DNA of 64,000 nt, taken from the NCBI RefSeq assembly GCF_900167145.1, contig NZ_FUWG01000003.1, forward strand, positions 68,684-132,683. The letters are read 5' to 3'. Source of the stretch: Treponema porcinum (GTDB lineage Bacteria; Spirochaetota; Spirochaetia; Treponematales; Treponemataceae). Both the position numbers and the translations under genes were made by a program. Position 1 is the stretch's first letter. Each line of letters opens with the position of its first letter. Below the pieces are notes generated by a model, which ran no database searches, was not told where the DNA came from, and saw only the letters and a list, made by a program, of their open reading frames with translations. Shown here one piece after another: positions 53,314-62,544 of the stretch.

Positions 53314-53444
53314 AAATTGCACACCGCAGAAAACTTCCGTTTTCGAGGATTGCAATTTCGTCCGCGCAAGCGGACAGCCCGATACGCAGTTTGCAGGCAA
53401 ACTGAAAGTTAGGAATGGCACGATATTTTAGTGCCGTTCCTAAC
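53314..53444. repeat. Cluster of four successive hairpins between the aroF leader and tsaD
   Basis: Inverted repeats follow one another: AAATTGCA/TGCAATTT enclosing GAAAAC-TTCC-GTTTTC (53314-53358); GTCCGC-GCAA-GCGGAC (53360-53375); CAGTTTGC/GCAAACTG (53387-53404); and GTTAGGAATGGCAC with GTGCCGTTCCTAAC (53408-53444). The last overlaps the tsaD stop codon and could act as its terminator. No coding frame of merit covers them. Confidence 0.7.
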
Positions 53445-54459
53445 TATTTTTCAACCCCCGTTTGAACTGCGGAATACGCGCAGAGGCGGTTGTATCCCAT
53501 CCGGAACGGTCGCCGCGTTCAAGGAAATGATACGCTACGCCTGCAATCATCGCACCGTTATCGCCACACAGTTTTAGCGGCGGAAAAATGCACTGTATGT
53601 CGGTGCGCTCGGCAAGAATTGCGCGAAGACGCGAATTGGCAGCTACTCCGCCGCCTGCAACGACAGTTTTTAGCCCGGTGTCTTCTACGGCACGGAAAAG
53701 ACGTGTAGTAAGGGTGCGGCAGGCTGTTTCCTGGAATGCGGCGCACATATTCTCTGTAGAATGTTCAAATCCATCATTCCAGAACATATCGCACTGATGA
53801 ATTACGGCAGTCTTAAGTCCGCTGAAACTCATATCGTAGCGGTGTTCTGACCCGTCAAGATGAGGAACAGGAAAAGATGCAGCAGCAGGATTTCCCTCTT
53901 TTGCAAGGCGGTCAATGACAACGCCTCCCGGATAGCCCAGTCCGTAGAATTTAGAAACCTTGTCAAATGCCTCTCCCACAGAATCATCAACGGTTGTTCC
54001 TAAAACTTCAATATCGTCAAAACCATTCACCTTGCAGATAATGCTGTGTCCGCCAGAAACAAGAAGCCCCAGATACGGATAGGAAATGTCATTTTCAAGA
54101 TGAGCGGCATACAAATGACCAAGCATATGGTTTATTGCAATAAACGGTTTTCCGGCTGACCAGGCAAGCGTTTTTCCGAACGTCATTCCAACAAGAAGAG
54201 AACCCATAAGTCCCGGACGGTTTGTTGCGGCAACTGCATCAATATCTTCCATTGTCAAAGACGCTTCTTTCAATGCCTGACGAACTACAGGAAGAATCCA
54301 CTCCGCGTGTTTACGGCTTGCAATCTCCGGAACAACGCCCTTATAAATCTTATGAAACGGAATCTGCGTAGCAACGACATTACTCAAAATTTTATGTCCG
54401 TCTTCAACAACAGCCGCAGCCGTTTCATCACAGCTTGACTCAATACCCAAAACCTTCAT
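53440..54459 (-). CDS. tsaD: tRNA N6-adenosine threonylcarbamoyltransferase TsaD
   Basis: 339 residues, the usual length. VLGIESSCDETAAAVV start, the metal motif HMLGH (in INHMLGHLYAAH), LVSGGHS and VVAGGVAANSRLR are diagnostic. It transfers the threonylcarbamoyl group to A37 of ANN-decoding tRNAs with TsaB and TsaE. AAAAGG is the ribosome site. Followed by the polysaccharide deacetylase gene upstream in transcription (31 bp), so probably cotranscribed. Confidence 0.97.
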   Translation of the reverse strand: MKVLGIESSCDETAAAVVEDGHKILSNVVATQIPFHKIYKGVVPEIASRKHAEWILPVVRQALKEASLTMEDIDAVAATNRPGLMGSLLVGMTFGKTLAWSAGKPFIAINHMLGHLYAAHLENDISYPYLGLLVSGGHSIICKVNGFDDIEVLGTTVDDSVGEAFDKVSKFYGLGYPGGVVIDRLAKEGNPAAASFPVPHLDGSEHRYDMSFSGLKTAVIHQCDMFWNDGFEHSTENMCAAFQETACRTLTTRLFRAVEDTGLKTVVAGGGVAANSRLRAILAERTDIQCIFPPLKLCGDNGAMIAGVAYHFLERGDRSGWDTTASARIPQFKRGLKNS

Positions 54460-54489
54460 ATTTATACCTTTTCATACCTTCAAACAAAA

Positions 54490-55659
54490 TCAGGGCGTTA
54501 TCAGCGCGCCGGATGCAGAAACGGTCGTAAACACATACCCTTTTCCGCTCAGCAGAGGATACAGTTCCGAAAGAATTTCCGGAAGAACGTCCGCAGACCA
54601 TACATGCCCTATCATTATAGCGGCGCCGTTTTTATTTGCAATAGATACGCCTTTCATAATCTCCGAAATTATATCTGCACGATTTTTTGTATTGTCGATA
54701 AAAACGTTACGCTCGTAATAGCTGAGTCCCAGACTCATTGCAGCCTGAGGAACGCGCGTCTGGCTTGTCGTACGAGAATCAACAAAATACAGCCCCATAT
54801 TGGAAGAAACCTGAAGCACCGTACCGATTTTTACTTCGTCCTCGCAAATCAAAGAACCTTCGTGATTATTCAACCCTCTTACAGGCCCTATTTCAGCGAT
54901 ATTTTCGCGAAGACACGTTTCTATTTCATACAGTGTCATATCAGGCGTTATTGCGCCAGGTCCCGGATTTACAGACAGATTGATTGCCTGCATCGGCTGA
55001 TGAAGCATAAGTTCTTTTCCGCTTTTACGTACACGTTCCGCGGCCTGTTTTGAATGAGCAAGTTTTGGAAGAACAGCAACAGTAACAGGAAACGGAAGCG
55101 CAAGGAACGACTCCAGCTGAGAAAGATTTTGTCCGCCGTCGTCAAAAATCAAGACAAGTTTTGCACCGTTTACTGCCGGAGGAATTTCAGGAATGCCGGA
55201 GGACGGCTTTTTTATCGGAGGAACAGACTTTTCAGAGGATGCAGATGAAACAGGCGCTTCCGGCTGTTTAACTGGAGACGATGAGTCCTTTTTAGAAATA
55301 TTTTTTTCAGCTTCAGATTTTTTATTTTCAGGCAGTTCCTGTTTTTTTACCTCCGGCTTTTTTTCTGCCTGACTTTTTACGTTACCAGAAGGTTTCTGCT
55401 GTCCGCCAGATTTTTTTTCTGTCTGAACAGGCCGCTGAATTTCAGCCGATGCAGTTTTTTCCGAATGATATACGTTTATTTCGGAAAGAGTATTTACAAG
55501 AAGCAATGCCGTACAAAGAATGACTACTATAGTACATAAAGCAATTATTTTATTTACAGGAATATACACTTTAGGCTTGCGAGCCTTCCGTTTGTGCGGA
55601 ACAGACTTTTTTTTCTGAGATTTTGTTTTTCCGGCAGTATTTTTTTTCTTCTGAATCAT
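54490..55659 (-). CDS. Divergent polysaccharide deacetylase family protein
   Basis: 389 residues from the ATG at 55659; the longer frame from 55698 would include a terminator-like hairpin. A basic N-terminus, one membrane helix (~residues 36-58) and a Lys/Glu/Pro/Ser-rich linker (~70-165) precede a DUF610/divergent deacetylase domain: LVLIFDDGGQN, FPVTVAVLPKLAHS, LMLHQPMQA, LNNHEGS, FVDSRTTSQT and GHVWSADVLPEI. It is probably an envelope protein of unknown substrate. The linker could span peptidoglycan. Confidence 0.85.
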   Translation of the reverse strand: MIQKKKNTAGKTKSQKKKSVPHKRKARKPKVYIPVNKIIALCTIVVILCTALLLVNTLSEINVYHSEKTASAEIQRPVQTEKKSGGQQKPSGNVKSQAEKKPEVKKQELPENKKSEAEKNISKKDSSSPVKQPEAPVSSASSEKSVPPIKKPSSGIPEIPPAVNGAKLVLIFDDGGQNLSQLESFLALPFPVTVAVLPKLAHSKQAAERVRKSGKELMLHQPMQAINLSVNPGPGAITPDMTLYEIETCLRENIAEIGPVRGLNNHEGSLICEDEVKIGTVLQVSSNMGLYFVDSRTTSQTRVPQAAMSLGLSYYERNVFIDNTKNRADIISEIMKGVSIANKNGAAIMIGHVWSADVLPEILSELYPLLSGKGYVFTTVSASGALITP

Positions 55660-55684
55660 AATGACAGCGGGTTTTAGGGAAATA

Positions 55685-55714
55685 AAAAGCGGCTGCAATG
55701 CAACCGCTTTTTAT
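55685..55714 (-). terminator. Terminator-like hairpin upstream of the deacetylase gene
   Basis: On minus, AAAAAGCGGTTGC and GCAGCCGCTTTTT form a stem with one G-U pair, ending in a T-rich tail. Confidence 0.55.
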
Positions 55715-56571
55715 TCTACAGTTTTACAAAAAGTATGTCCACCAAAAATCATTCCGATGGTATTAACGTTCAAAAAAGATAAACTCTCAGAGGTAATTTC
55801 CCGAAACCCTCAAAAACAGGAAATTACCTCATACCCTCTTCGGATAAACACCCTCTGCCTGAACGACAGAACACTCTCCAATGTCCTCAGAAAAGATAAG
55901 ATAAAGAATGATACTGAAACAGAACCATTCCGTCAGAGTTCAAAAGAACTCACTCCGATTATACCCTCTCCAAAAAACTCTCACTTATTATAATGCAAAT
56001 TCCGTGCCAACTTTTTAATTTTTTTATGGTATAAAAAAATTCGTGTTTTTTTTATTTTTAATGCAATAAATTTATATTACCTTAAAAAATTTTGGCGTAA
56101 AACAGATTTCAGGGAAAACAGACTGTATTATTTTATATATTTATATACAGTAATAGTATTATTTTTCATACATAACTTTTAAAAAGACAGATTATTTTCA
56201 CAAAATACCATTTTTCACCTGATAAAATACCATAAAAATATGGTATTTTTACTGACACAAAAGAAACATTTTTTTACAAAAAAAATAATTCATTCGTCAT
56301 TAAAATGCAAAACAAAGCACTTAATTTTTTCATACACGGATTTTAATCCCGCAATGGCAGGATATAAGTGCCACTCCGATACCGTACGAAGAACCTGACG
56401 GTTATACAGCCATACTAAAACTTCCCTAAAACACCCCTGCCCTGCAATCGTCAAAAAACAATTACTAAATTCATTGTATATTGGCAGTTACCGCTATAAT
56501 TCGCTATACTATGGAAAGGCTGGCAAAAATCAAAAGACAGCCCGAATATTTAAATATTATTGAGGAAAATT
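55715..56571. other. Gene-free region with three inverted repeats
   Basis: No convincing gene is seen. Inverted repeats are GAGGTAATTTCC/GGAAATTACCTC (55790-55830), GAGTTC-AAAA-GAACTC (55936-55951) and AAAATACCATA/TATGGTATTTT (56224-56249), with a half-copy of the last at about 56203. The first ~280 bases are peppered with CCCTC/CTCTC. The rest is very AT-rich up to the thrH promoter area. It could be an insertion remnant or regulatory RNA; neither is shown. Confidence 0.45.
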
Positions 56572-57177
56572 ATGTACATTACATGCTTGGATTTGGAAGG
56601 AGTGCTTGTTCCTGAAATCTGGATTGCCTTTGCAGAAGAAACAGGAATTCCTGAACTGAAAAAAACGACAAGGGATGAACCTGACTACGACAAACTTATG
56701 AAATACCGCATTGAGATTCTAAAGCAGCACAATCTGGGACTTGCAGAAATCCAAAACACTATTGCAAAAATAGATCCTCTGCCGGGCGCAAAAGAATTTC
56801 TTGACGAACTCCGCTCTTTCACCCAGGCAATTATTCTAAGCGACACGTTCGAACAGTTCGCTTCTCCGCTTATGAAAAAACTAGGAATGCCTACGATTTT
56901 CTGCAATACGCTTGAAGTTTCTAAAACAGGAGAAATCACCGGATATAAAATGCGCTGCGAAAAAAGCAAGCTCACAACGGTAAAAGCATTGCAGTCCTGC
57001 GGTTTTGAAACAATCGCATCGGGAGACTCTTTCAACGATTTGGGAATGATTCAGGCGTCAAAGGCAGGATTCCTGTTCCGCACGACAGAGCAGATTAAAA
57101 AAGATTATCCGTCATATCCGGCATTCACCGAATATGCAGACCTTTTAAATGCAATAAAAACTGTTGTTTCTGAATAA
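56572..57177 (+). CDS. thrH: ThrH-like phosphoserine phosphatase/homoserine phosphotransferase
   Basis: 201 residues from the ATG at 56572, with TTGAGGAAAA upstream as ribosome site. HAD-family motifs: CLDLEGVLVPE (nucleophile Asp and following Glu), ILSDTFEQF, the basic CEKSK and ASGDSFNDLGM. The size and E-G-V variant match ThrH rather than SerB. ThrH dephosphorylates phosphoserine and can transfer phosphate to homoserine, feeding serine or threonine synthesis. It is 78 bp upstream of argJ and may lead the operon. Confidence 0.88.
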   Translation: MYITCLDLEGVLVPEIWIAFAEETGIPELKKTTRDEPDYDKLMKYRIEILKQHNLGLAEIQNTIAKIDPLPGAKEFLDELRSFTQAIILSDTFEQFASPLMKKLGMPTIFCNTLEVSKTGEITGYKMRCEKSKLTTVKALQSCGFETIASGDSFNDLGMIQASKAGFLFRTTEQIKKDYPSYPAFTEYADLLNAIKTVVSE

Positions 57178-57255
57178 TAATAAGTGATATACTTTTGCTG
57201 CCCGTGCGTAAAACCGCCTGCGGCAGTTTATATATTATAGTAGGAAGTATGCTAT

Positions 57256-58554
57256 ATGAAGTCTGATTTTTCGTTTATTAAAGGCGGCGTAACGGCTCCG
57301 GCCGGATTCACTGCAAATGGAATTCTGTGCCACATCAAGGCAAGCAGAAAGACAAATGATACTGCCCTGATTTTTTCTGAAAAACCGTGCAATGCGGCAG
57401 GCGTTTTTACACAGAACCGCGTAAAGGCGGAAAGCGTAAAACTGACTAAAAAGAATATTGCAAACGGACGTATTCAGGCAGTCATTGCAAACAGCGGAAA
57501 CGCAAACTGCTGTACCGGCGCACAGGGAGCAGAAAACGCACTTCGTATGGCAAAAGCTGCAGCGACAGAACTCGGAATAAGTGCAGACGACGTAATCGTC
57601 TGTTCAACCGGCGTTATCGGACAGCAGCTTCCGGTAGAAAAAATCGAGCAGAATATAGGCGCACTGAAAAACGGTCTTTCAAAGGAAGGACACAAAGAAG
57701 CGCGCATTGCAATTATGACTACGGACACACAGTTTAAAGAATGTGCCGTAGAAACGACTATCGGAGGGAAGACTGTAAAAATCGGAACGATGTGCAAAGG
57801 CAGCGGAATGATTCATATAAATCTTGGAACGATGCTGAGCTTTATCACAACCGACTGCGCAATCTCCGCAGAAATGCTGCAGAAAGCACTCTACGAAACA
57901 GTTGCAGGAACGTATAACTGCGTTTCGATTGACGGCGATACAAGTACGAATGATACGCTTACAATTCTTGCAAACGGTATGGCAGGAAACGAAGAAATCA
58001 CCGCGGACGGAGAAGATTACAGAAAATTCCTTGATGCACTGAACATAATGAATACTATTATGGCAATGAAAATTGCGGCTGACGGAGAAGGCGCATCAAG
58101 ACTTATAGAATGTTCCGTTACAGGCGCAAAAGACGTACAGACAGCTCGCGGACTTGCAAAAGAAGTCATCCGCTCAAACCTTGTAAAAGCCGCAATGTTC
58201 GGAAAAGATGCAAACTGGGGAAGAATACTCTGCGCAATGGGATATTCCGGCTACGAATTCACCCCGGAAAAAACGAGCGTCTTTTTCTCAAGCAGAAAGA
58301 ATGCAAAGCGCTTTTTTGAAGTGGAAGGCGCAGAGTCAGTTCAGATTGCAGGAACTTCTGCTTCAGACGAAGAAATTGAAGTATTCCGCAATGGAGTTCC
58401 GCTTGATTTTGACGAAGAAAAAGCAGCGCGAATTCTAAAAGAAGAAGCAGTAGAAATCGCAGTAAAACTTCAGGACGGAAACGCAGAAGGAAAAGCCTGG
58501 GGCTGCGACTTAACATACGACTACGTAAAAATCAACGGCGATTACAGAACCTGA
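57256..58554 (+). CDS. argJ: Bifunctional ornithine acetyltransferase/N-acetylglutamate synthase
   Basis: 432 residues. GVTAPAGFTANG start, QAVIANSGNANCCTGAQG and KGSGMIHINLGTMLSF with the autocleavage Thr in GTML are as in ArgJ, which self-cleaves into two chains and recycles the acetyl group from N-acetylornithine to glutamate. It is followed 12 bp later by argB. Because ArgJ recycles acetyl groups, a separate ArgE may not be needed. Confidence 0.96.
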   Translation: MKSDFSFIKGGVTAPAGFTANGILCHIKASRKTNDTALIFSEKPCNAAGVFTQNRVKAESVKLTKKNIANGRIQAVIANSGNANCCTGAQGAENALRMAKAAATELGISADDVIVCSTGVIGQQLPVEKIEQNIGALKNGLSKEGHKEARIAIMTTDTQFKECAVETTIGGKTVKIGTMCKGSGMIHINLGTMLSFITTDCAISAEMLQKALYETVAGTYNCVSIDGDTSTNDTLTILANGMAGNEEITADGEDYRKFLDALNIMNTIMAMKIAADGEGASRLIECSVTGAKDVQTARGLAKEVIRSNLVKAAMFGKDANWGRILCAMGYSGYEFTPEKTSVFFSSRKNAKRFFEVEGAESVQIAGTSASDEEIEVFRNGVPLDFDEEKAARILKEEAVEIAVKLQDGNAEGKAWGCDLTYDYVKINGDYRT

Positions 58555-58566
58555 CAGGGAGAATAT

Positions 58567-59472
58567 ATGACTGATATAGAAATTCAAAATGACGAAAAAA
58601 GAGGACGCTCGCTTGATAACGAGCACTGGGCAGACGTTCTTGTACAGGCAATGCCGTACTTCAAGCAGTGGTGCGGAAAAATCGTCGTAGTAAAATACGG
58701 CGGAAACGCAATGCTTAACGATGACCTTAAAGCTGCCGTTATGAAAGACCTTGTCCTTCTTCATACAATCGGCGTTCATGTAGTGCTTGTTCACGGTGGC
58801 GGACCGGAAATCAACAAGATGCTTGAACGCGTAGGAAAAGAAAGTAAATTTGTAAACGGACTCCGCTACACTGACGACGAAACGATGGAAATCGTACAGA
58901 TGGTTCTTACAGGTAAACTGAACAAGGACATCGTAGGACTTCTTTTGCAGGAAGGCGGAAAGGCCGTAGGCTTGAGCGGCGTTGACTCAGGTCTGCTTCG
59001 CGCAAAAAAAATCAACAAGGACGGAACTGATTTAGGCTTTGTAGGAGAAGTTACGGAAGTTCACCCGGAAATCGTATCTTCAATGCTTGAACAGGGCTTT
59101 ATTCCTGTAATATCGACTGTTGCGCTCGGAGAAAACGGTGACAACAACCGCTACAACATAAATGCAGATACAGCTGCCGCAAAAATTGCAGTTGCGCTAA
59201 GGGCAGAAAAATTCATCCAGCTTACAAACGTTTCAGGTGTTTTAAAAGACATAAATGACCCTAAATCACTCATAACGCGCATTCCTGCGGCAAACGTTCC
59301 GCACCTTATTGAATCAGGAGTCATCGCAGGCGGAATGATTCCTAAAGTCGAATGCTGTATGATAGCCTCAAAAGGCGGAGTTCCGCGCACGCATATTATC
59401 GACGGACGCGTTCCGCATTCCCTGCTGATAGAAATGTTCAGCGACCGCGGTATCGGAACAATGATTTATTAG
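58567..59472 (+). CDS. argB: Acetylglutamate kinase
   Basis: 301 residues. [23 protein letters not shown] and [10 protein letters not shown] are family hallmarks. It phosphorylates N-acetylglutamate, the second arginine step. GGGAGAAT before the ATG is the ribosome site. It lies between argJ and a 979-aa envelope protein in one apparent transcript with argD. Confidence 0.97.
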   Translation: MTDIEIQNDEKRGRSLDNEHWADVLVQAMPYFKQWCGKIVVVKYGGNAMLNDDLKAAVMKDLVLLHTIGVHVVLVHGGGPEINKMLERVGKESKFVNGLRYTDDETMEIVQMVLTGKLNKDIVGLLLQEGGKAVGLSGVDSGLLRAKKINKDGTDLGFVGEVTEVHPEIVSSMLEQGFIPVISTVALGENGDNNRYNINADTAAAKIAVALRAEKFIQLTNVSGVLKDINDPKSLITRIPAANVPHLIESGVIAGGMIPKVECCMIASKGGVPRTHIIDGRVPHSLLIEMFSDRGIGTMIY

Positions 59473-59503
59473 AACAATTCAAATGCAGAAAAAGAGAAGC
59501 AAA

Positions 59504-62443
59504 ATGCACCTGAGGAAAAACAGTTTTTTTATACACTCACCGCGCGTCCTGCTTCTCTTTTTTTTAATCTGCACCGCTCCTTTATACGCCGCAATTTATT
59601 CCCGGCCGCGCCGCGTTTTTGTAATTCAGACAGAGTATTTTGAATACATTTTTCCGCGAGGCGCAGAACAGACAGCCTGTTATCTTGCGAAAAACGGCGA
59701 CGCACTGTTTGAAAAGGCGACGGAGCAGTTCTCCCTGCAAAAAACGTTTCGCATACCGGTAGCAATCTCCCTTGATTCAGACGTACTTTCTGTTTCGTAT
59801 ACAGCAACGCCCTACAACAGAATAACTATATTTCAGGCGCCGGGTGAAGCACAGAACTGCACTACGGACAATGCGCTCCTTTCTGCATTCGCAAAATCAA
59901 TCACCGAAGCCGTAGCTTCATCCGTAAGAAGTCCGTTCTGGCAGTTTGCAAGCGACCTTTTGGGAATGGATGCGCTTCAGCCGGCGGCGCTTCTTAACAT
60001 TCCGGCAGCTTTTATGGACGGAATTATAAATGCGGCGGTTTACAGCGACGGCGGCGGAATAATGAAAGACAGTTTTTCTCTTGAACTTCTGAGCCGCGCA
60101 AAAAAAGAAGGCTGCTTTCCTACCTGGAACGATGCATCCGGCGCAAAAGATACCTATCCTGTGCAGATTTCGCAGACAGCCTGTTCCGCATTTGCCGCAT
60201 ACATCCAGCAGCGCTGGGGAATGGAACTCTTTGCCGAATTCTGGAAGCAGTGCGGCTCAGTTCAGTTTTTCAAACTTACGCCTGGAATTTTCAAGAAAGT
60301 TTATAAAATTCCGCTTAAAGAAGCGTGGAAAGATTTTGAAAATTCAATCCCGGTACCGCAGACAGTCAGTTTTGGAACGAAAATTTTTAAAGGTTCGACA
60401 GAAAATTTATATTCCCTTCTTACAGAAAATCACGGAATGCTCATTTATTTTGATTATTCAAAAAATGCAGTTTTTTCAGTAGACAAAAAGCAGAAAAGAA
60501 AACGCATCCTCATTGCAGAAAACATTACATCGCTCTCCTCTTCTCCGGACGGAAATTACCTTGCCGTTTCGTACAAAGCAGAAAAAACGAACCGGAAACT
60601 GACTTCCTGCACGACACAGGTTTTTGACCTGCAAAAAAAACTTTTTCAGCCGGAATTTACGAATGTACGGAACGGCACTTTTTTTGAAGAAAGGGAAGGA
60701 AAAACGGCGATTGCAGGTTTTTACGCAAAAGACAGTCAGGTTCAGCTGAAGGTGTTTCCATTTTACGAAACAGTAGAAAAAACAGATATGTTTACGTTTG
60801 CACTGCCGGAAAACATACAGACGGAAGGAATAGTTCCGCTCGGAACAGGAAAATTACTCTGCATATATTATTATAAAAAAGACTGCATTCTTCAGACGGT
60901 AAACACAATTACGCGTGAAACAGCCTTCTATAAACTTCCTGTACAGGCAAAAAACTTTACCAGATGCGAAACTCCCGACGGAAGCGACGTTTTCTTCACT
61001 TATACGGACGGAACGCCGTACAGCGTAAGCAAAGCCGGATACATTCCCATACTGGAAAAAGGCGGCGCGCTTGGAGATGCGTATCTTGCACAGGACTCTG
61101 TTGACGGCGGAATGAACGGAACGTGCGTTGCAGACGGAACAGTATATTTTTCAAGCAGCACAGCAAAATATCAGGTTCTAAAACAGGCGAACTTTAAGGA
61201 TTTGGAAAAACTCAGCTTTATCGCCGTACAGAAAATTGAAATCGAACAGACAGAAATGCAGACGGCAGACATCATTCCTGTAAAAATCGAAAAAATAAAC
61301 GGTGAACACGGTACGGAAAAATACCTTTCAGAATTTAAGATAACAAAATACAAACCAATTCACTATATATTTAAGGGAACCTTGTTTCCGTTCTTCCCGA
61401 TTTCGTCGTTCGACTTTACAAAAACTTCTTTAGCCCCGGGACTGGGCGCAACATACTACACAAGCACCGATCCACTGGAAACTATGACGGCAGCACTGTC
61501 ATTCTGCGCCGGATTTATCGACCTTTCCCAAAAGACGTTCACGCTTGATGACAATTTCACCCTTGCTTCTACCATAAACACCACAATTCTGCCATTCGAC
61601 CTTTCGCTAAGCGGAATCTGGAGTTTTGATTCGCAGGGACATTATGATTTACAAGCAATGCTCGGCGTATCGTGGAATCATTTTCTGGGAATGTCATTCC
61701 ACCATCTTTCTTTCGGACTTAAAATGCTCTGGAAATGCACGACAACGTATATTGACTATGAAACAAACACGTCGACGGAACTTGACGACTGGCCGAACAT
61801 CGCCGACGCATACAATACGCTCAGTTCATATTTTAATATAACTTACTCAAACTATCACCAGAGCGGAATGACCAGTTTTGAACAGTACGGAATAGAAACA
61901 GGCGCAACACTCATAAATATCTACGACCCGCAAAAATCAAACAAAGAAGAAGAAAATTCAACAAATCAGTTTACGGCATCACTTTCATTCGGACTGAAAT
62001 TACCGTTCACACTGCCTGTTTTTAACACAGGAAACTGGGTTCTCTGTATGCCCCTTGCCTTCTACACAAGCCTGTACGGAAGGAACGGCAAGTCCTCCGA
62101 ATCTTACGCAGAAGCCCTTGTTGCAGGTTACGAAATTCAAAAGGGAATTCCCGGCATAAATCTGTATCTTCAGCGTTTCGGCATAAAATTCGGCTACGAC
62201 ATTCAGCTTTATTACAACGAACTTGAAAATTCAAACACCGACTTAAGGGATTTCAAAAATTTTATGAATGTCCTTGTAAATTCGGAAACAGATGATTATT
62301 TTTACATAAATCTTGAAGCGGCGCTGTCACCGTCAATCGGAAAATTTGCAGATTCTGTAAAAATCACTGCCGGCGTACAGTTCCAGATGAACATCAGAAA
62401 ATCAAAAGGAAAAATCGCCGCCCTGTTCAATATGAATTTATAG
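59504..62443 (+). CDS. Large exported protein: degenerate peptidase-like domain, propeller-like region and C-terminal barrel
   Basis: 979 residues from the ATG at 59504 (AGAGAAG upstream); an ATG at 59483 lacks a ribosome site. A signal peptide (~28 residues) is followed by ~230 residues that resemble peptidase-MA gluzincins, but the HExxH position reads ITEAVAS, with only the Glu kept. Residues ~280-600 show propeller-like repeats such as SLSSSPDGNYLAVSYKAEK. From ~650 to the end, alternating amphipathic strands ending in MNIRKSKGKIAALFNMNL suggest an outer-membrane barrel. It interrupts the arg operon. Function unknown. Confidence 0.55.
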   Translation: MHLRKNSFFIHSPRVLLLFFLICTAPLYAAIYSRPRRVFVIQTEYFEYIFPRGAEQTACYLAKNGDALFEKATEQFSLQKTFRIPVAISLDSDVLSVSYTATPYNRITIFQAPGEAQNCTTDNALLSAFAKSITEAVASSVRSPFWQFASDLLGMDALQPAALLNIPAAFMDGIINAAVYSDGGGIMKDSFSLELLSRAKKEGCFPTWNDASGAKDTYPVQISQTACSAFAAYIQQRWGMELFAEFWKQCGSVQFFKLTPGIFKKVYKIPLKEAWKDFENSIPVPQTVSFGTKIFKGSTENLYSLLTENHGMLIYFDYSKNAVFSVDKKQKRKRILIAENITSLSSSPDGNYLAVSYKAEKTNRKLTSCTTQVFDLQKKLFQPEFTNVRNGTFFEEREGKTAIAGFYAKDSQVQLKVFPFYETVEKTDMFTFALPENIQTEGIVPLGTGKLLCIYYYKKDCILQTVNTITRETAFYKLPVQAKNFTRCETPDGSDVFFTYTDGTPYSVSKAGYIPILEKGGALGDAYLAQDSVDGGMNGTCVADGTVYFSSSTAKYQVLKQANFKDLEKLSFIAVQKIEIEQTEMQTADIIPVKIEKINGEHGTEKYLSEFKITKYKPIHYIFKGTLFPFFPISSFDFTKTSLAPGLGATYYTSTDPLETMTAALSFCAGFIDLSQKTFTLDDNFTLASTINTTILPFDLSLSGIWSFDSQGHYDLQAMLGVSWNHFLGMSFHHLSFGLKMLWKCTTTYIDYETNTSTELDDWPNIADAYNTLSSYFNITYSNYHQSGMTSFEQYGIETGATLINIYDPQKSNKEEENSTNQFTASLSFGLKLPFTLPVFNTGNWVLCMPLAFYTSLYGRNGKSSESYAEALVAGYEIQKGIPGINLYLQRFGIKFGYDIQLYYNELENSNTDLRDFKNFMNVLVNSETDDYFYINLEAALSPSIGKFADSVKITAGVQFQMNIRKSKGKIAALFNMNL

Positions 62444-62544
62444 TGTTCCAGTTCCTTATTATTTCAGTACTGTTTTTAACAATGATTTTTATCTTCCACA
62501 AAAAATGCATATTCGCTAGAATACTTGCACAGGATGGTAATTTT

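Noticed and set aside
53214..53405. 63-codon open frame on plus containing the poly-G tract.
   Set aside because: It spans a homopolymer and several hairpins; its codon use and product look random.
55661..55993. 110-codon open frame on plus in the gene-free region.
   Set aside because: Low-complexity, no ribosome site, runs through inverted repeats and a terminator-like hairpin, and resembles no family.
56340..56420. Possible tRNA or small structured RNA before thrH (CCCGCAATGG...GGATATAAGTGCC).
   Set aside because: No cloverleaf with a T-loop and acceptor stem could be drawn, and no known RNA family was recognised.
59483..59504. ATG at 59483 as start of the large envelope protein.
   Set aside because: It lacks a ribosome site and would put charged residues ahead of the signal peptide; the ATG at 59504 has AGAGAAG upstream.
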